This document shows positions 1 through 13,521 of a stretch of DNA of 64,000 nucleotides, one piece after another (the stretch's first letter is position 1; every line of letters begins with the position of its first letter). A program made the translations under genes and the position numbers. Source of the stretch: Hyphomicrobium zavarzinii ATCC 27496. Lineage in GTDB: Bacteria; Pseudomonadota; Alphaproteobacteria; Rhizobiales; Hyphomicrobiaceae. The notes under the pieces were generated by a model. The model ran no database searches. It saw nothing but the letters and a program-made list of their open reading frames with translations, and was not told where the DNA came from. The stretch spans positions 661,348 through 725,347 of the forward strand of contig NZ_KB911256.1 in NCBI RefSeq assembly GCF_000383415.1, in the 5' to 3' direction.

Positions 1-1
1 A

Positions 2-2314
2 CGCGGCCTCGCCGTCACCATCGACGCGGAGGAGCAGGATCGCCACGAGCTGATGCTCGACCTCTTCGCGCGCGCCTACACCGATCCGGCCCTCGAGCGC
101 TGGACCGGGCTCGGTCTCGCGGTTCAGGCTTACGGAAAGCGCGCGATCCCCACTATCCGCTGGCTGCGCCGGCTGTCGGAAGCGGGTGGAAAGCGCATCC
201 CGCTCCGCCTCGTGAAGGGCGCCTACTGGGACAGCGAGATCAAATGGGCGCAGGAGCGCGGCCTCGCCGACTATCCCGTGTTCACCCGCAAGCTGCATAC
301 GGACGTCTCCTATCTCGCCTGCATGCGGCTCGTCCTGTCGGATTCCAAAGCCTTCTATCCGCAGTTTGCGACCCACAACGCCCACACCGTTGCCGCGGCC
401 GTGGTCGCGGCCGGGCAGACGGCCTTCGAGTTCCAGCGCCTGCATGGCATGGGGGAGGCGCTCTACGAGGAAGTCTCCGCGCCCGGCAAGCTCATCCACC
501 CGTGCCGCATCTACGCGCCCGTGGGCGAGCATGAGGACCTCTTGTCCTATCTCGTCCGCCGCCTTCTCGAGAACGGCGCCAACACATCGTTCGTCAATCG
601 TCTGGCGGACGACGAAGCGCCCATCGCCCAGATCATCCGCGATCCCGTGGAGATCGCCGAGCGGGAGCGCCAGGATCCCGGCACCGCGAAACCACTGCCG
701 CGCCCGCGCGACATCTATTGGCCGGAGCGCAAGAACTCGTTCGGCGTGGCGCTGACGGACCGCACCGCGCGCAGGGCGCTTGTGGCGGACATGGAGGCGG
801 CGCTCGTCCACCCGTTCGACGCCGGTCCCATCGTCGACGGCGTGGAGACGATCGGCGGCCCGCAGGCGGCCTTGCTGACGTGCCCGCACGACAGGCGCGA
901 GCGCCTGGGCAGCGTTCGCATCGCGACGCCCCGCGACGTCGATACCGCGCTCGCGAGCGCCGAGCGGGCGGCCCACGGCTGGAACAAGCTCGGCGGGCCT
1001 CAACGCGCGAAAATTCTCGACCTCGCTGCCGACATGATCGAGCGCGACCGCGCCCGCCTCATGGCGGTGCTCGTGCGCGAGGCCGGCAAAACGCTGCCCG
1101 CGGCCCTGGCCGAGGTGCGCGAAGCCGCCGACCTGCTCCGCTACTATGCGGTCGAGGCCCGCCGTCTCATGAGCGTGCCCGTATCCCTCAAGGGACCGAC
1201 GGGCGAGAGCAACACCCTCGATCTGCACGGCCGCGGCCCCTTCGCCTGCATCGCGCCGTGGAATTTCCCGCTCGCCATCTTCGTCGGCCAGATCGCCGCC
1301 GCGCTCGCAGCCGGCAATCCCGTGCTCGCAAAGCCTGCCGAGCAGACGCCGATCACGGCCACGCTTGCCGTGCGCATCCTGCATGAGGCGGGCGTCCCGA
1401 GGGACGTGCTGCACCTTCTCACCGGAAGCGGCGCTGTGGGCGCTGCTCTCGTCAAATCGCCGAAGATCAAGGGCGTGGCCTTCACTGGCGGCAACGACAC
1501 CGCCTGGGCCATCCAGAAGGCGCTTTCCGAGCGCCGTGGCGACATCGTTCCCTTCATCGCCGAGACCGGCGGCCTCAACGCGATGATCGCGGATTCGAGT
1601 GCGCTTCCCGAGCAGGTGGTGCGCGATGCCGTCCGCTCCGCCTTCGACAGCGCCGGCCAGCGCTGCTCCGCGCTGCGCGTGATCTTCGTGCAGGAGGAGA
1701 TCGCGACCCGGACGCTCCGCATGTTGACAGGCGCCATCGAGGCGCTCGATGTCGGCGATCCCTTCGATTACGCGACCGACGTCGGCCCCGTGATCGACGA
1801 GGCGGCTCAGGATACGCTCGAAGCCCACAAGGTCCGCATGCAGCGCGACGGCCGCGAGCTGATCGACCTGCGGCTGCCTAACGACTGCCGCGCCGGCACC
1901 TACGTTACGCCCGCCTGCTACGAGATCGAGCGCATGGGGCTTCTCGAACGCGAGGTATTCGGTCCCATCCTGCATGTGGTCCGCTTCGCAGGCGGCCATT
2001 TGCCGAAGGTGGTCGAGGCCATCAACGCGACGGGATACGGCCTGACGCTGGGTCTTCACAGCCGCATTGGCAACGTGGCCGATTACGTGGCCGAGCACGC
2101 GCGCGTCGGCAACCTCTACGTCAACCGCAATCAGATCGGCGCCGTGCCGGGAGTCCAGCCGTTCGGCGGCGAGGGCCTCTCCGGCACCGGCCCCAAAGCG
2201 GGCGGCCCGAACTATCTGGTGCGCTTCGCCGCCGAGCGCGTCCGCACGACCGACATCACCGCGACGGGCGGCAACGTCGGCCTCCTCACGGACGGCGTCG
2301 CGAGCAGCGACTAG
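2..2314 (+). CDS. putA: Bifunctional proline dehydrogenase / P5C dehydrogenase PutA, 3' part
   Basis: The reading frame is open from base 2, so the N-terminus lies outside the window and about 770 residues are present. PutA oxidises proline to pyrroline-5-carboxylate (FAD domain) and then to glutamate (NAD-dependent aldehyde dehydrogenase domain). The first ~190 residues are the end of the proline dehydrogenase barrel, finishing in the typical 'YAPVGEHEDLLSYLVRRLLE' stretch. The rest is the aldehyde dehydrogenase domain with the general-base Glu in 'AETGG' (codon at 1562) and the catalytic Cys in 'GQRCSA' (codon at 1664). It ends shortly after the oligomerisation flap, so this is a PutA without a long extra C-terminal domain. 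No downstream partner is evident. Confidence 0.97.
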   Translation, partial: RGLAVTIDAEEQDRHELMLDLFARAYTDPALERWTGLGLAVQAYGKRAIPTIRWLRRLSEAGGKRIPLRLVKGAYWDSEIKWAQERGLADYPVFTRKLHTDVSYLACMRLVLSDSKAFYPQFATHNAHTVAAAVVAAGQTAFEFQRLHGMGEALYEEVSAPGKLIHPCRIYAPVGEHEDLLSYLVRRLLENGANTSFVNRLADDEAPIAQIIRDPVEIAERERQDPGTAKPLPRPRDIYWPERKNSFGVALTDRTARRALVADMEAALVHPFDAGPIVDGVETIGGPQAALLTCPHDRRERLGSVRIATPRDVDTALASAERAAHGWNKLGGPQRAKILDLAADMIERDRARLMAVLVREAGKTLPAALAEVREAADLLRYYAVEARRLMSVPVSLKGPTGESNTLDLHGRGPFACIAPWNFPLAIFVGQIAAALAAGNPVLAKPAEQTPITATLAVRILHEAGVPRDVLHLLTGSGAVGAALVKSPKIKGVAFTGGNDTAWAIQKALSERRGDIVPFIAETGGLNAMIADSSALPEQVVRDAVRSAFDSAGQRCSALRVIFVQEEIATRTLRMLTGAIEALDVGDPFDYATDVGPVIDEAAQDTLEAHKVRMQRDGRELIDLRLPNDCRAGTYVTPACYEIERMGLLEREVFGPILHVVRFAGGHLPKVVEAINATGYGLTLGLHSRIGNVADYVAEHARVGNLYVNRNQIGAVPGVQPFGGEGLSGTGPKAGGPNYLVRFAAERVRTTDITATGGNVGLLTDGVASSD

Positions 2315-2407
2315 AGCGGATCTCGCGGCCCGGGCCATTGTCGCGCCGTGCACGGTGCTCCATGTTAAGGTGGAGTGTCCGATCCAGGGAGCCGGCGACG
2401 CGAGGCC

Positions 2408-3187
2408 ATGACGCGCGAAACCAAAACGCCTGACATCAAGCAAGGACCTGACATCAAGCAGGGAAAAGCGCCGGCCAATGAAGCCGGTGCCGCCCGCGCA
2501 CCTGCCTCCGCCACCAGCGCCGAGGTGGCCGCCTTCGTGGCCAAGGTGAAGGCCCTCGGCCCCGCCAGCGGAGCGGCCCGCGGCCGCCTCCTGTTCGCGA
2601 TGGATGCCACCATGAGCCGTGCGCCCACCTGGGACATGGCGCTGGCGCTCCAGTCCGAGATGTTCCGTGCGGTGAAGGAGATCGGCTCGCTCGAAGTGCA
2701 GCTCATGTATTTCCGCGGCGCCGGAGAAGCGCGCGCCTCGCGCTGGGTCTCGAATGCGGATGCGCTCGCGGGCCTCATGCGTCAGGTCGCCTGCCACGGC
2801 GGCTTCACCCAGATCGGCAAAGTGCTGGCGCACGCACGCCGCGAGTCGGAGAAGGCCAAGATCAGCGCCCTCGTTTACGTTGGAGACGCGGTCGAGGAAT
2901 CCATCGATGATCTGGCAGGGCGCGCAGGCGAACTGGCGTTGCTCGGCGTCCCGGCCTTCCTGTTCCAGGAAGGCGACGACGCGAACGCCACGCGCGCGTT
3001 CAGGGAGATTGCCCGCCTGACAAAAGGCGCGCACTGCCGCTTCGGGCCTGGCTCGGCGGCCGAGCTGCGCGCATTGCTGACGGCCGTTGCCGTCTACGCG
3101 GCGGGCGGCCAGAAGGCCCTCCAGGCCCTGCTCGGGCGGCCGGAAGGAGAGGGCGCCCGCCGCCTCCTCGGACAGATGGGCCGCTAA
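2408..3187 (+). CDS. VWA-domain-like protein
   Basis: About 259 residues. I chose the ATG at 2408; an in-frame GTG at 2375 would add 11 residues of poor quality. After a low-complexity, Lys/Ala-rich head of ~50 residues comes a von Willebrand A-like fold. It starts with a hydrophobic strand and a DxT-type metal-site remnant ('LLFAMDATMSR'), and later strands include 'KISALVYVGDAVEE' and 'VPAFLFQEGDD'. The canonical DxSxS is reduced to DATMS, so metal binding is uncertain. The gene precedes the membrane J-protein gene by ~160 bases on the same strand, which suggests but does not prove a shared role. An exact-phase 18-base duplication sits in the head (2429-2464). The biochemical function is unknown. 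Confidence 0.8.
   Translation: MTRETKTPDIKQGPDIKQGKAPANEAGAARAPASATSAEVAAFVAKVKALGPASGAARGRLLFAMDATMSRAPTWDMALALQSEMFRAVKEIGSLEVQLMYFRGAGEARASRWVSNADALAGLMRQVACHGGFTQIGKVLAHARRESEKAKISALVYVGDAVEESIDDLAGRAGELALLGVPAFLFQEGDDANATRAFREIARLTKGAHCRFGPGSAAELRALLTAVAVYAAGGQKALQALLGRPEGEGARRLLGQMGR
2429..2464 (+). repeat. 18-base tandem duplication inside a coding region
   Basis: Two adjacent copies of CCTGACATCAAGCARGGA (2429-2446 and 2447-2464) differ at one base. They encode a repeated hexapeptide (PDIKQG) in the disordered head of the VWA-like protein. The reading frame is kept. Confidence 0.9.
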
Positions 3188-3349
3188 ATCCTTGTTGAGG
3201 CCAAGATTCTCGCGTGCGATTGATCGGATACGGCGCGGCCGCGACCGAAATCTGCCAGGGTTGCGTCGGATGGAAGTGACCGGATCCGTCTACGAGATGC
3301 GCCGGTTCAGACAGAGACCGGATGAGACTTTGCCGAGAGTGATGCGCTG

Positions 3350-4054
3350 ATGCAGTTTTTTCTACTCGGCCTTGCCGCCCTCGTCCTGGCGCTGCTGGCG
3401 GTCGGAGGCTTCACCCGCGCCAATCCGGCGGTCATGGCGCGCCAGATGCGTTTGGCTGGCGGCGCGCTGGCCCTCGGCGCGGCGACGATCTTGCTGGTGC
3501 GCGGGATGGCGGGGCCCGCGGCTCTGCTCGGCATGCTTGGCTCGTGGCTCCTTGGATGGAACGGCCAGACCCCGCGCTGGGGCGGCGGCTCCTCCACCAA
3601 GTCGTCGGGGCAGATGTCGAAAGTGACGACCGAGCACCTCGCCATGGAGCTCGATCACGATAGCGGCGCCATGTCGGGAAAGGTGCTGAAGGGCCTGTTC
3701 ACCGGCCGTGACCTCGACAGCTTGAAGCCCGCCGAGGTCGCCCTTCTCTGGCACGATTGCCGCTTCGTCGATCCCCAGTCCGCTCAGCTTCTGGAAGCTT
3801 ATCTCGATCGCATTCATCCGACCTGGCGAGAGGACGTCTCGCGGGGCGAGCGCGCCATGCGCGACCACGACGGGCGCATGCAGCCCGCCGAGGCTTACGA
3901 GATCCTGGGTATCGCTCCAGGCGCGAGCGACGAGGAGATCCGCCGGGCTCATCGCGATCTGATGCTGAAGCTCCATCCCGATCGCGGCGGCTCGACGTAT
4001 CTCGCCGCTCAGGTGAACGAGGCCAAGGACGTGCTGCTCAACCAGCGCTCCTGA
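3350..4054 (+). CDS. Membrane-anchored DnaJ-domain protein
   Basis: 234 residues. The N-terminus has one or two hydrophobic segments (about residues 2-20 and 36-65), then a soluble linker, and the last ~60 residues form a J domain with the HPD signature in 'LKLHPDRGG'. The J domain at the C-terminus after a membrane anchor resembles TIM14/DjlA-like co-chaperones, which recruit DnaK to membranes. Residues 85-160 look like a separate helical module that I cannot name. The ATG at 3350 is the only sensible start, because it opens directly into the membrane anchor. It converges on the next minus-strand gene with six bases between the stop codons. Confidence 0.88.
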   Translation: MQFFLLGLAALVLALLAVGGFTRANPAVMARQMRLAGGALALGAATILLVRGMAGPAALLGMLGSWLLGWNGQTPRWGGGSSTKSSGQMSKVTTEHLAMELDHDSGAMSGKVLKGLFTGRDLDSLKPAEVALLWHDCRFVDPQSAQLLEAYLDRIHPTWREDVSRGERAMRDHDGRMQPAEAYEILGIAPGASDEEIRRAHRDLMLKLHPDRGGSTYLAAQVNEAKDVLLNQRS

Positions 4055-4060
4055 GCGCGA

Positions 4061-4444
4061 TCACGGCAGAAGGCGGGAGAAGATCGGCCCCGGCAGCGCG
4101 CCTGCGAGCTGCAGCAAGGAGCCGAGCACGATCAGCGCGGTAGCCAGCACGAACACCTGCTTGCGGGACCTCAAGGTCGCCACATGCCGGTCGCGGGCGC
4201 TGCGCTCGGCCATCTCGTCGTGAATGCGAGCCGAGGCATCGAGGTGCGACCGGAGCTGCTCGGACGCATGCGTATGGTGATGATGGCGCAGCGAGCGCTC
4301 CCACGAGCGCTGCTTCTCGTATTCGAGCGTCGCGGTTTCATGGAAGAAGGCGAGCCACCACTCGCGCAGCAGCAGCACGAAACCCATAAGATCGATGGCG
4401 ATACCGGCTGTCGAAAGCCAACTCTGCACCAGCACGCTGTCCAC
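4061..4444 (-). CDS. Small two-helix membrane protein, unknown function
   Basis: 127 residues with hydrophobic segments at about residues 10-33 and 98-120, joined by a charged, His-rich helical loop (four consecutive His near residue 54). Both ends are probably on the same side of the membrane. It lies eight bases downstream of the D-Ala-D-Ala carboxypeptidase gene on the same strand, so the two are probably cotranscribed. I do not recognise the family. Confidence 0.7.
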   Translation of the reverse strand: MDSVLVQSWLSTAGIAIDLMGFVLLLREWWLAFFHETATLEYEKQRSWERSLRHHHHTHASEQLRSHLDASARIHDEMAERSARDRHVATLRSRKQVFVLATALIVLGSLLQLAGALPGPIFSRLLP

Positions 4445-4452
4445 GGCGCCCG

Positions 4453-6252
4453 CTACTCCGCTTTCATCACGAAGCAGTCGATGGCAAGCCGCCGCAGCTC
4501 GAGGCAGGTGTTGGACGCGGCTTGCTCGTTGAAGTTCACGAAACGCGCCCGGTACATCTGGCGGTCCGCGCGCTGCACGGGAATGGTGACGCCCGTGTGC
4601 CCTTGCAGCAGGGCGTTTGCGCGCGTGCGCACGGCTTCGAGTTTCGTCTGCGCTTCGACTGCCGTGCTGTAGGCGCCGATCTGGATCTCATAGGCAGACC
4701 CAGCGGGAGCGCGCGCGGCCTGAGGCCCCTGGAGATGAGAGGGTGGAAGCCCCGGAGGCGGAGAAGCGGTGCGACCGGCATCGGCAACCCGCAGAGATCC
4801 CGTGTCCTGGGCCGGCGCACGATAGGCGGCCGTGAGCGCACTTGCCTGCGAGTCGAGCGTGGACGGCGGCCGCGCGGTCGCTGCGTCGGCCTGCGGGTTG
4901 GGAAGCGTGCGCGCAGTGGGCGCCCCTTCGACGATGGAATTGCGGATCAGGCTCGCGATGTCCTGCGGGCCGGGCGCGGCAGACGCTTGGACGGGCGGGG
5001 CCGCCGCCGTTGCGGACGCGTCGCCCTGGGGTTCGTTCTCCTCGGACATCGCCTCACGCAGGGCCTCGAGATCGAGGCGCGGCGGGGAGGCGAGCGGCTG
5101 CGCGGCGGCCACTACGGTTCCGCCGTTTCCGGGCGGCGCCGAAGGCGGGGCGCTGTTGGAGAGCACCTGCGCGATCTGGTCTCGCCCAGCGGGCGGCGCG
5201 CTACGCTCGGCTGCGACCTGAGGCGGGGCCGGGCGAACTGCAGGGGTGGGCGGAGGCACCTTCGCGGCGGCCTTGGCCGGGGGCTTCACTGGCTTCTCGG
5301 CGGCTTTCTTGGGCGCCTTGGTTTCCGTGGACTTGGTTTCGGTCGACCACGCGACGTCCATCGTTTCGACCGCGGTCTGCTTGATCACGGGACGAGCCGA
5401 CGCGACGAGCATCTGCGAGCCCTTGCGCGTGCGCTCCGTCGAGGCGCCCTCGAGCGCCCGGTAAAGCAGCATGCGCATATGCGCATTGCGGGCCGCTGCG
5501 GTCTTGCCGCCGAACACGGCAGCCACGATGTGCTTGTTGTCTGTCTTCACTGAGGAGACGAGATTGAAGCCAGAGGCACGCGTGTAGCCGGTCTTGATGC
5601 CGTCCATGCCGGGGAAGCCGTGCATCAGCGTGTTGTGCGAGCGATAGGTCTTGCCGCGGTAGGTGAAGGACGTGAGCGAGAACAGCCGGTAGTGCTTCGG
5701 AAAATCGTCCTGAAGCCTGAGCGCCAGCGTGAGCATGTCGCGCGCCGTCGTGATCTGACGGGGGTCCGGCAGGCCCGAGGCGTTGAAGAACAGCGTCGAG
5801 CGCATGCCGATCTGCCGCGCCCGCTCTGTCATCATGCGCGAGAAGGCCACCTCGTTGCCGCCGATATGTTCGGCAAGAGCAACCGCCATGTCGTTGGCGG
5901 ATTTCGTGATGAGCGCCTTGACCGCGTCGAGCACCTCGATCTCGTCGCCCGCTTCCAGCTCGAGCTTGGACGGCGCCACGCCGGCGGCCTTGGTACTGAC
6001 CTTGATCTTGGTGTCGTAGCTGAGACGGCCCGCTTCGATCTCGCTGAACACCATGTACAGCGTCATCATCTTGGTAAGCGAGGCCGGATGGCGGGGCGCG
6101 TCGGCGAATTGCTCGTGCAACACCTTTCCGGTGTTGGCATCGATCACCATGGACGCGGCCTTGTTCTGGGCGCGAGCGCTCTCGGCCGGCAGGACGGCCA
6201 GTCCACATACGGCGAGCAGCAGGAGCATCGATCGGATGACGACAGTCGCCAA
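4453..6252 (-). CDS. D-alanyl-D-alanine carboxypeptidase with C-terminal SPOR domain
   Basis: Penicillin-binding protein of the peptidase S11 (DacA) family, which trims the terminal D-Ala of periplasmic peptidoglycan stem peptides. Counted from the TTG start, the signal peptide covers residues 1-28, followed by the active-site triads SLTK (Ser58, Lys61), SAN (118-120) and KTG (220-222). A long Pro/Ala-rich linker (~310-510) leads to a SPOR-type domain (~515-599), which in other proteins binds denuded septal glycan. I prefer the TTG at 6252 because GAGAAGGGGGG lies just upstream and the signal peptide then begins cleanly. An ATG at 6324 would add 24 Arg-rich residues with no matching features. 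Confidence 0.93.
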   Translation of the reverse strand: MATVVIRSMLLLLAVCGLAVLPAESARAQNKAASMVIDANTGKVLHEQFADAPRHPASLTKMMTLYMVFSEIEAGRLSYDTKIKVSTKAAGVAPSKLELEAGDEIEVLDAVKALITKSANDMAVALAEHIGGNEVAFSRMMTERARQIGMRSTLFFNASGLPDPRQITTARDMLTLALRLQDDFPKHYRLFSLTSFTYRGKTYRSHNTLMHGFPGMDGIKTGYTRASGFNLVSSVKTDNKHIVAAVFGGKTAAARNAHMRMLLYRALEGASTERTRKGSQMLVASARPVIKQTAVETMDVAWSTETKSTETKAPKKAAEKPVKPPAKAAAKVPPPTPAVRPAPPQVAAERSAPPAGRDQIAQVLSNSAPPSAPPGNGGTVVAAAQPLASPPRLDLEALREAMSEENEPQGDASATAAAPPVQASAAPGPQDIASLIRNSIVEGAPTARTLPNPQADAATARPPSTLDSQASALTAAYRAPAQDTGSLRVADAGRTASPPPGLPPSHLQGPQAARAPAGSAYEIQIGAYSTAVEAQTKLEAVRTRANALLQGHTGVTIPVQRADRQMYRARFVNFNEQAASNTCLELRRLAIDCFVMKAE

Positions 6253-6606
6253 TGAGCCCCCCTTCTCCCGTGTCGCTCGTTGTCGAAAGGTCGAAGCCGG
6301 CGCGGCGCGATGCCGGAGCCTCAACCATATCTGAACCGGGCCTCAATGCCTATTCTTCTGGGCCACTTTACGGCCGGCTTCCGTCCACGGCAGGGCAAAA
6401 TCCCCCGTGGATAGAATGGGCTGCCAACCTAGCCGAGGCTTGCTTCGATAAAGTTAACGTCTCGGTCACGCTTACCACCGGATTAGCCCTTATGTTGCGA
6501 CGCAACAAAAAGACTTGAAAGAATGGTGCGGTGCGCCTAACGTAATAGGACGTCGTCCGCCGAATATCGCGGCTTCTTCAACCGATTAGCAGCAGTAGGC
6601 ATCCTA
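6253..6606. other. Divergent intergenic region, dac / phasin
   Basis: 354 bases hold the promoters of the two divergent genes. The only clear element is the palindrome at 6493-6507. I see no gene here. Confidence 0.5.
6493..6507. promoter_or_regulatory. Palindrome TGTTGCGACGCAACA upstream of the phasin gene
   Basis: Seven-base perfect arms around a single A, about 100 bases before the phasin start. The inner core is TGC-N3-GCA. PhaR-type repressors of polyhydroxyalkanoate granule genes are described as binding TGC-rich sites, so this is a candidate PhaR operator. That assignment is inference from the target gene and the TGC/GCA symmetry. Confidence 0.5.
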
Positions 6607-6936
6607 ATGACGAACAATTTCCAGGACTTCCAGAAGTTCGGCCAGGTCAACGTCGACACTGCCCTCAAGTTTTTCGGCGATTGGAACAAGGGCTGGCAGG
6701 CAATTGCCGCCGAGATCACCGACTACTCCAAGCGCGCGTTCGAGGATGGCACGGCCACCTTCGAGAAGCTCGCCGCGGCCAAGTCCGTCGAGCAGGCCTT
6801 CGAGATTCAGGCGAGCTTCGCCAAGCGCGCCTATGACGACTACATCCATCAGATGACTAAGATTGGCAGCCTGTACACCAATATTGCCAAGGACGCGTAC
6901 AAGCCCGTCGAGAAGGCCTTCCAGAACGGCAGGTAA
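6607..6936 (+). CDS. Phasin family protein
   Basis: 109 residues, entirely helical and amphipathic, matching the short phasin family that coats polyhydroxyalkanoate granules. Typical features are the aromatic head ('NFQDFQKFGQVNVD'), the 'EQAFEIQASFAKRAYDDY' helix and an ending close to 'KPVEKAF'. The gene is monocistronic: a palindrome lies upstream and a strong rho-independent terminator follows the stop. No PHA synthase gene is in the window, so the granule role rests on family resemblance. Confidence 0.88.
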   Translation: MTNNFQDFQKFGQVNVDTALKFFGDWNKGWQAIAAEITDYSKRAFEDGTATFEKLAAAKSVEQAFEIQASFAKRAYDDYIHQMTKIGSLYTNIAKDAYKPVEKAFQNGR

Positions 6937-6982
6937 GGCGGCTCATGGACGTCGGTTTCCGGCTCCGCAGCGACGAAATGAG

Positions 6983-7013
6983 AGGCCCAGGCGCTCAGCC
7001 CTGGGCCTTTTTT
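6983..7013 (+). terminator. Rho-independent terminator after the phasin gene
   Basis: Nine-base perfect stem AGGCCCAGG / CCTGGGCCT with an eight-base loop, followed by a run of six T. Confidence 0.92.
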
Positions 7014-7190
7014 ATTTGCCGAGGCACCCTACTTTCATTTCGCCCGATTGGTTTGATCAGCTTCATGGACCTTGCATCTCGCCCTCGGGAGGTTGCGAAG
7101 GGCATTGCTGGCGCAAGCTAGCTGCGTAACATGTAGTGAGACGAACATGGGACGCCCCCACGGGGGCACGGAACCGATCAAACGACGGGT

Positions 7191-7550
7191 ATGATGACAC
7201 TAGGACTGAGAATGGCGGGCAAGAACGGCGCCGGGAACGATCGGGGAGGCGAGGAAGGCAAAACGGGCCTCGTCACCAAGACACGGCCCAAGACCAAGAA
7301 GCCCTCTCTCTACAAAGTTCTGATCCTCAACGACGACTACACGCCGATGGAATTCGTCGTGCTCGTGCTGGAGAAGTATTTCAGCAAGGGGCGCGAGGAA
7401 GCGACTCGCATCATGCTGCACGTGCATCACAAGGGCGTCGGCATTTGTGGGGTCTACACCTATGAGGTCGCCGAGACGAAGGTGACGCAGGTTATGGACT
7501 TCTCACGCCAGCATGGCCATCCTCTACAATGCACCATGGAGAAAGAGTAG
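7191..7550 (+). CDS. clpS: ATP-dependent Clp protease adaptor ClpS
   Basis: 119 residues from the ATG at 7191, or 112 if the ATG at 7212 is used; the RBS evidence does not decide. ClpS delivers N-degron substrates to ClpA. The core shows the N-end binding pocket '[12 protein letters not shown]', followed by '[21 protein letters not shown]'. The N-terminal ~35 residues are Gly/Lys-rich and disordered, as expected for the part that engages the ClpA pore. clpA starts eight bases after its stop, so the pair is cotranscribed. Confidence 0.97.
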   Translation: MMTLGLRMAGKNGAGNDRGGEEGKTGLVTKTRPKTKKPSLYKVLILNDDYTPMEFVVLVLEKYFSKGREEATRIMLHVHHKGVGICGVYTYEVAETKVTQVMDFSRQHGHPLQCTMEKE

Positions 7551-7557
7551 GTCGAAC

Positions 7558-10020
<2,463 letters not shown>

Positions 10021-10043
10021 AACGCTCCTCCGCCACACAAACA

Positions 10044-10078
10044 AAACGCCGCGAAGCTTGGGCTTCGCGGCGTTTTTC
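10044..10078 (+). terminator. Rho-independent terminator after clpA
   Basis: Fourteen-base perfect stem from AAACGCCGCGAAGC with a TTGG loop, ending in TTTTT. The stem's A-rich left side lets it work on the other strand too, which suits the convergent dehydrogenase gene. Confidence 0.93.
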
Positions 10079-10129
10079 ATTTCTGACCTTGAGACGCCAA
10101 CAGCGCCGTAGTCCTCGTTTGGCAGGCCG

Positions 10130-11137
10130 CTAGATCTCGACGCAGATCTTGCCGAAGTGCTGCTGCGTCTCCTCGTAACGGAAGGCATCCGCGAGGCCCG
10201 CGAGCGGAAACGTCTTGTCGATCACCGGCCGGATGCCGGTCGCATCGAGGCCGCGCACCATGTCGAGCTGATGCTGGCGGCTGCCCACGATGATGCCCTG
10301 CAGCTTGATCTGCTTGGCCATCAGCGCGAGCGTCGGCACTTCGCCCTTCACGCCGGTCAGGATGCCGATCATCGAGATGTGTCCGCCGATGCGGCTCGCC
10401 ACGATCGACTGCGCGAGCGTGCCCGGCCCGCCGATCTCGAGCACATGGTCCACGCCGCGCTTTCCGGTCCAGTTGCGCACCGTGCGGCCCCACTCGGGAT
10501 CGGACTTGTAGTTGACGGTGAAATCCGCCCCGAGTGACCGCGCGCGCTCGAGCTTCGCATCCGACGAGGAGGTGATGGCCACCGTCGCGCCCATGGCCTT
10601 CGCCATCTGCAACGCAATGATCGCGACGCCGCCCGTGCCGAGCAGCAGCACGCTGTCACCGGCCTTGATGCCGCCTTCCACCACGAGCGCGCGCCAAGCC
10701 GTCAGGCCCGCGCACGGCAACGTGGCAGCCTCCGCGTGGCTCCAGCCCTTGGGAGCGTGCGTGAACCACTGGTAGGGCGTCACCACGGCCTCGCGGGCAT
10801 AGCCGTCGATGCCGTCACCCGGAACGTAGGAAAAGTTGCCGTGCGGGTCGGTGCCGTCCAGCCAGAGAGGAAAGAAGCCGGAGATGACGTGATCGCCGAC
10901 CGCGAACTCGGTCACGCCTTCGCCGATAGCTTCGACGACGCCCGCGCCGTCAGACATCGGAATGCGCCCGTCGGGCACGGGAATGGCGCCGGCCGCGACC
11001 GCGTAGTCGTGATAATTGAGAGAGCTCGCGTGGAGCCTGACGCGGATCTGCCCCGCGCCCGGCTGCCCCGGGTCCTCGATCTCGGCGAGTTTCAGGTGGT
11101 CGAGGTTCTGCGGCCGCCCGACTTTGATGGCTTTCAT
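10130..11137 (-). CDS. Zinc-type alcohol dehydrogenase superfamily, NAD(P)-dependent oxidoreductase
   Basis: 335 residues of the medium-chain dehydrogenase/reductase superfamily. The N-terminal GroES-like domain contains 'SLNYHDYAVAAG', the quinone-oxidoreductase form, in place of the zinc-binding Cys/His/Glu set. The nucleotide-binding domain has the Gly motif 'LLGTGGVA' near residue 165. Lack of the structural-zinc Cys cluster points to a zinc-free quinone or enoyl reductase. The substrate cannot be deduced. It lies downstream of the methylmalonyl-CoA mutase genes on the same strand, but 157 bases separate them. Confidence 0.85.
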   Translation of the reverse strand: MKAIKVGRPQNLDHLKLAEIEDPGQPGAGQIRVRLHASSLNYHDYAVAAGAIPVPDGRIPMSDGAGVVEAIGEGVTEFAVGDHVISGFFPLWLDGTDPHGNFSYVPGDGIDGYAREAVVTPYQWFTHAPKGWSHAEAATLPCAGLTAWRALVVEGGIKAGDSVLLLGTGGVAIIALQMAKAMGATVAITSSSDAKLERARSLGADFTVNYKSDPEWGRTVRNWTGKRGVDHVLEIGGPGTLAQSIVASRIGGHISMIGILTGVKGEVPTLALMAKQIKLQGIIVGSRQHQLDMVRGLDATGIRPVIDKTFPLAGLADAFRYEETQQHFGKICVEI

Positions 11138-11254
11138 GTAAAGGGTATCCCCGTTTTGGCGTTTCTCTCCCGAAAGCCTAGACGTAGGTTGCCCCCACCC
11201 TTATTGCCACCTGCACCAAAGGCCGAAAACGCAGCCGGCCGATCATGAGGACGC

Positions 11255-11277
11255 CGCTGCCGGACTATGCGGCAGCG
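11255..11277 (-). terminator. Hairpin downstream of the mutase operon
   Basis: Perfect eight-base arms CGCTGCCG / CGGCAGCG with a seven-base loop, just after the mutB stop. No T-run follows, so termination is only possible, not clear. Confidence 0.35.
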
Positions 11278-11294
11278 ACTGGTCTGCAGGGTGA

Positions 11295-13478
<2,184 letters not shown>

Positions 13479-13521
13479 CTCTTGCTGGGCTCAGTAGGGC
13501 AATGGGCGACGACAAGTCTAA

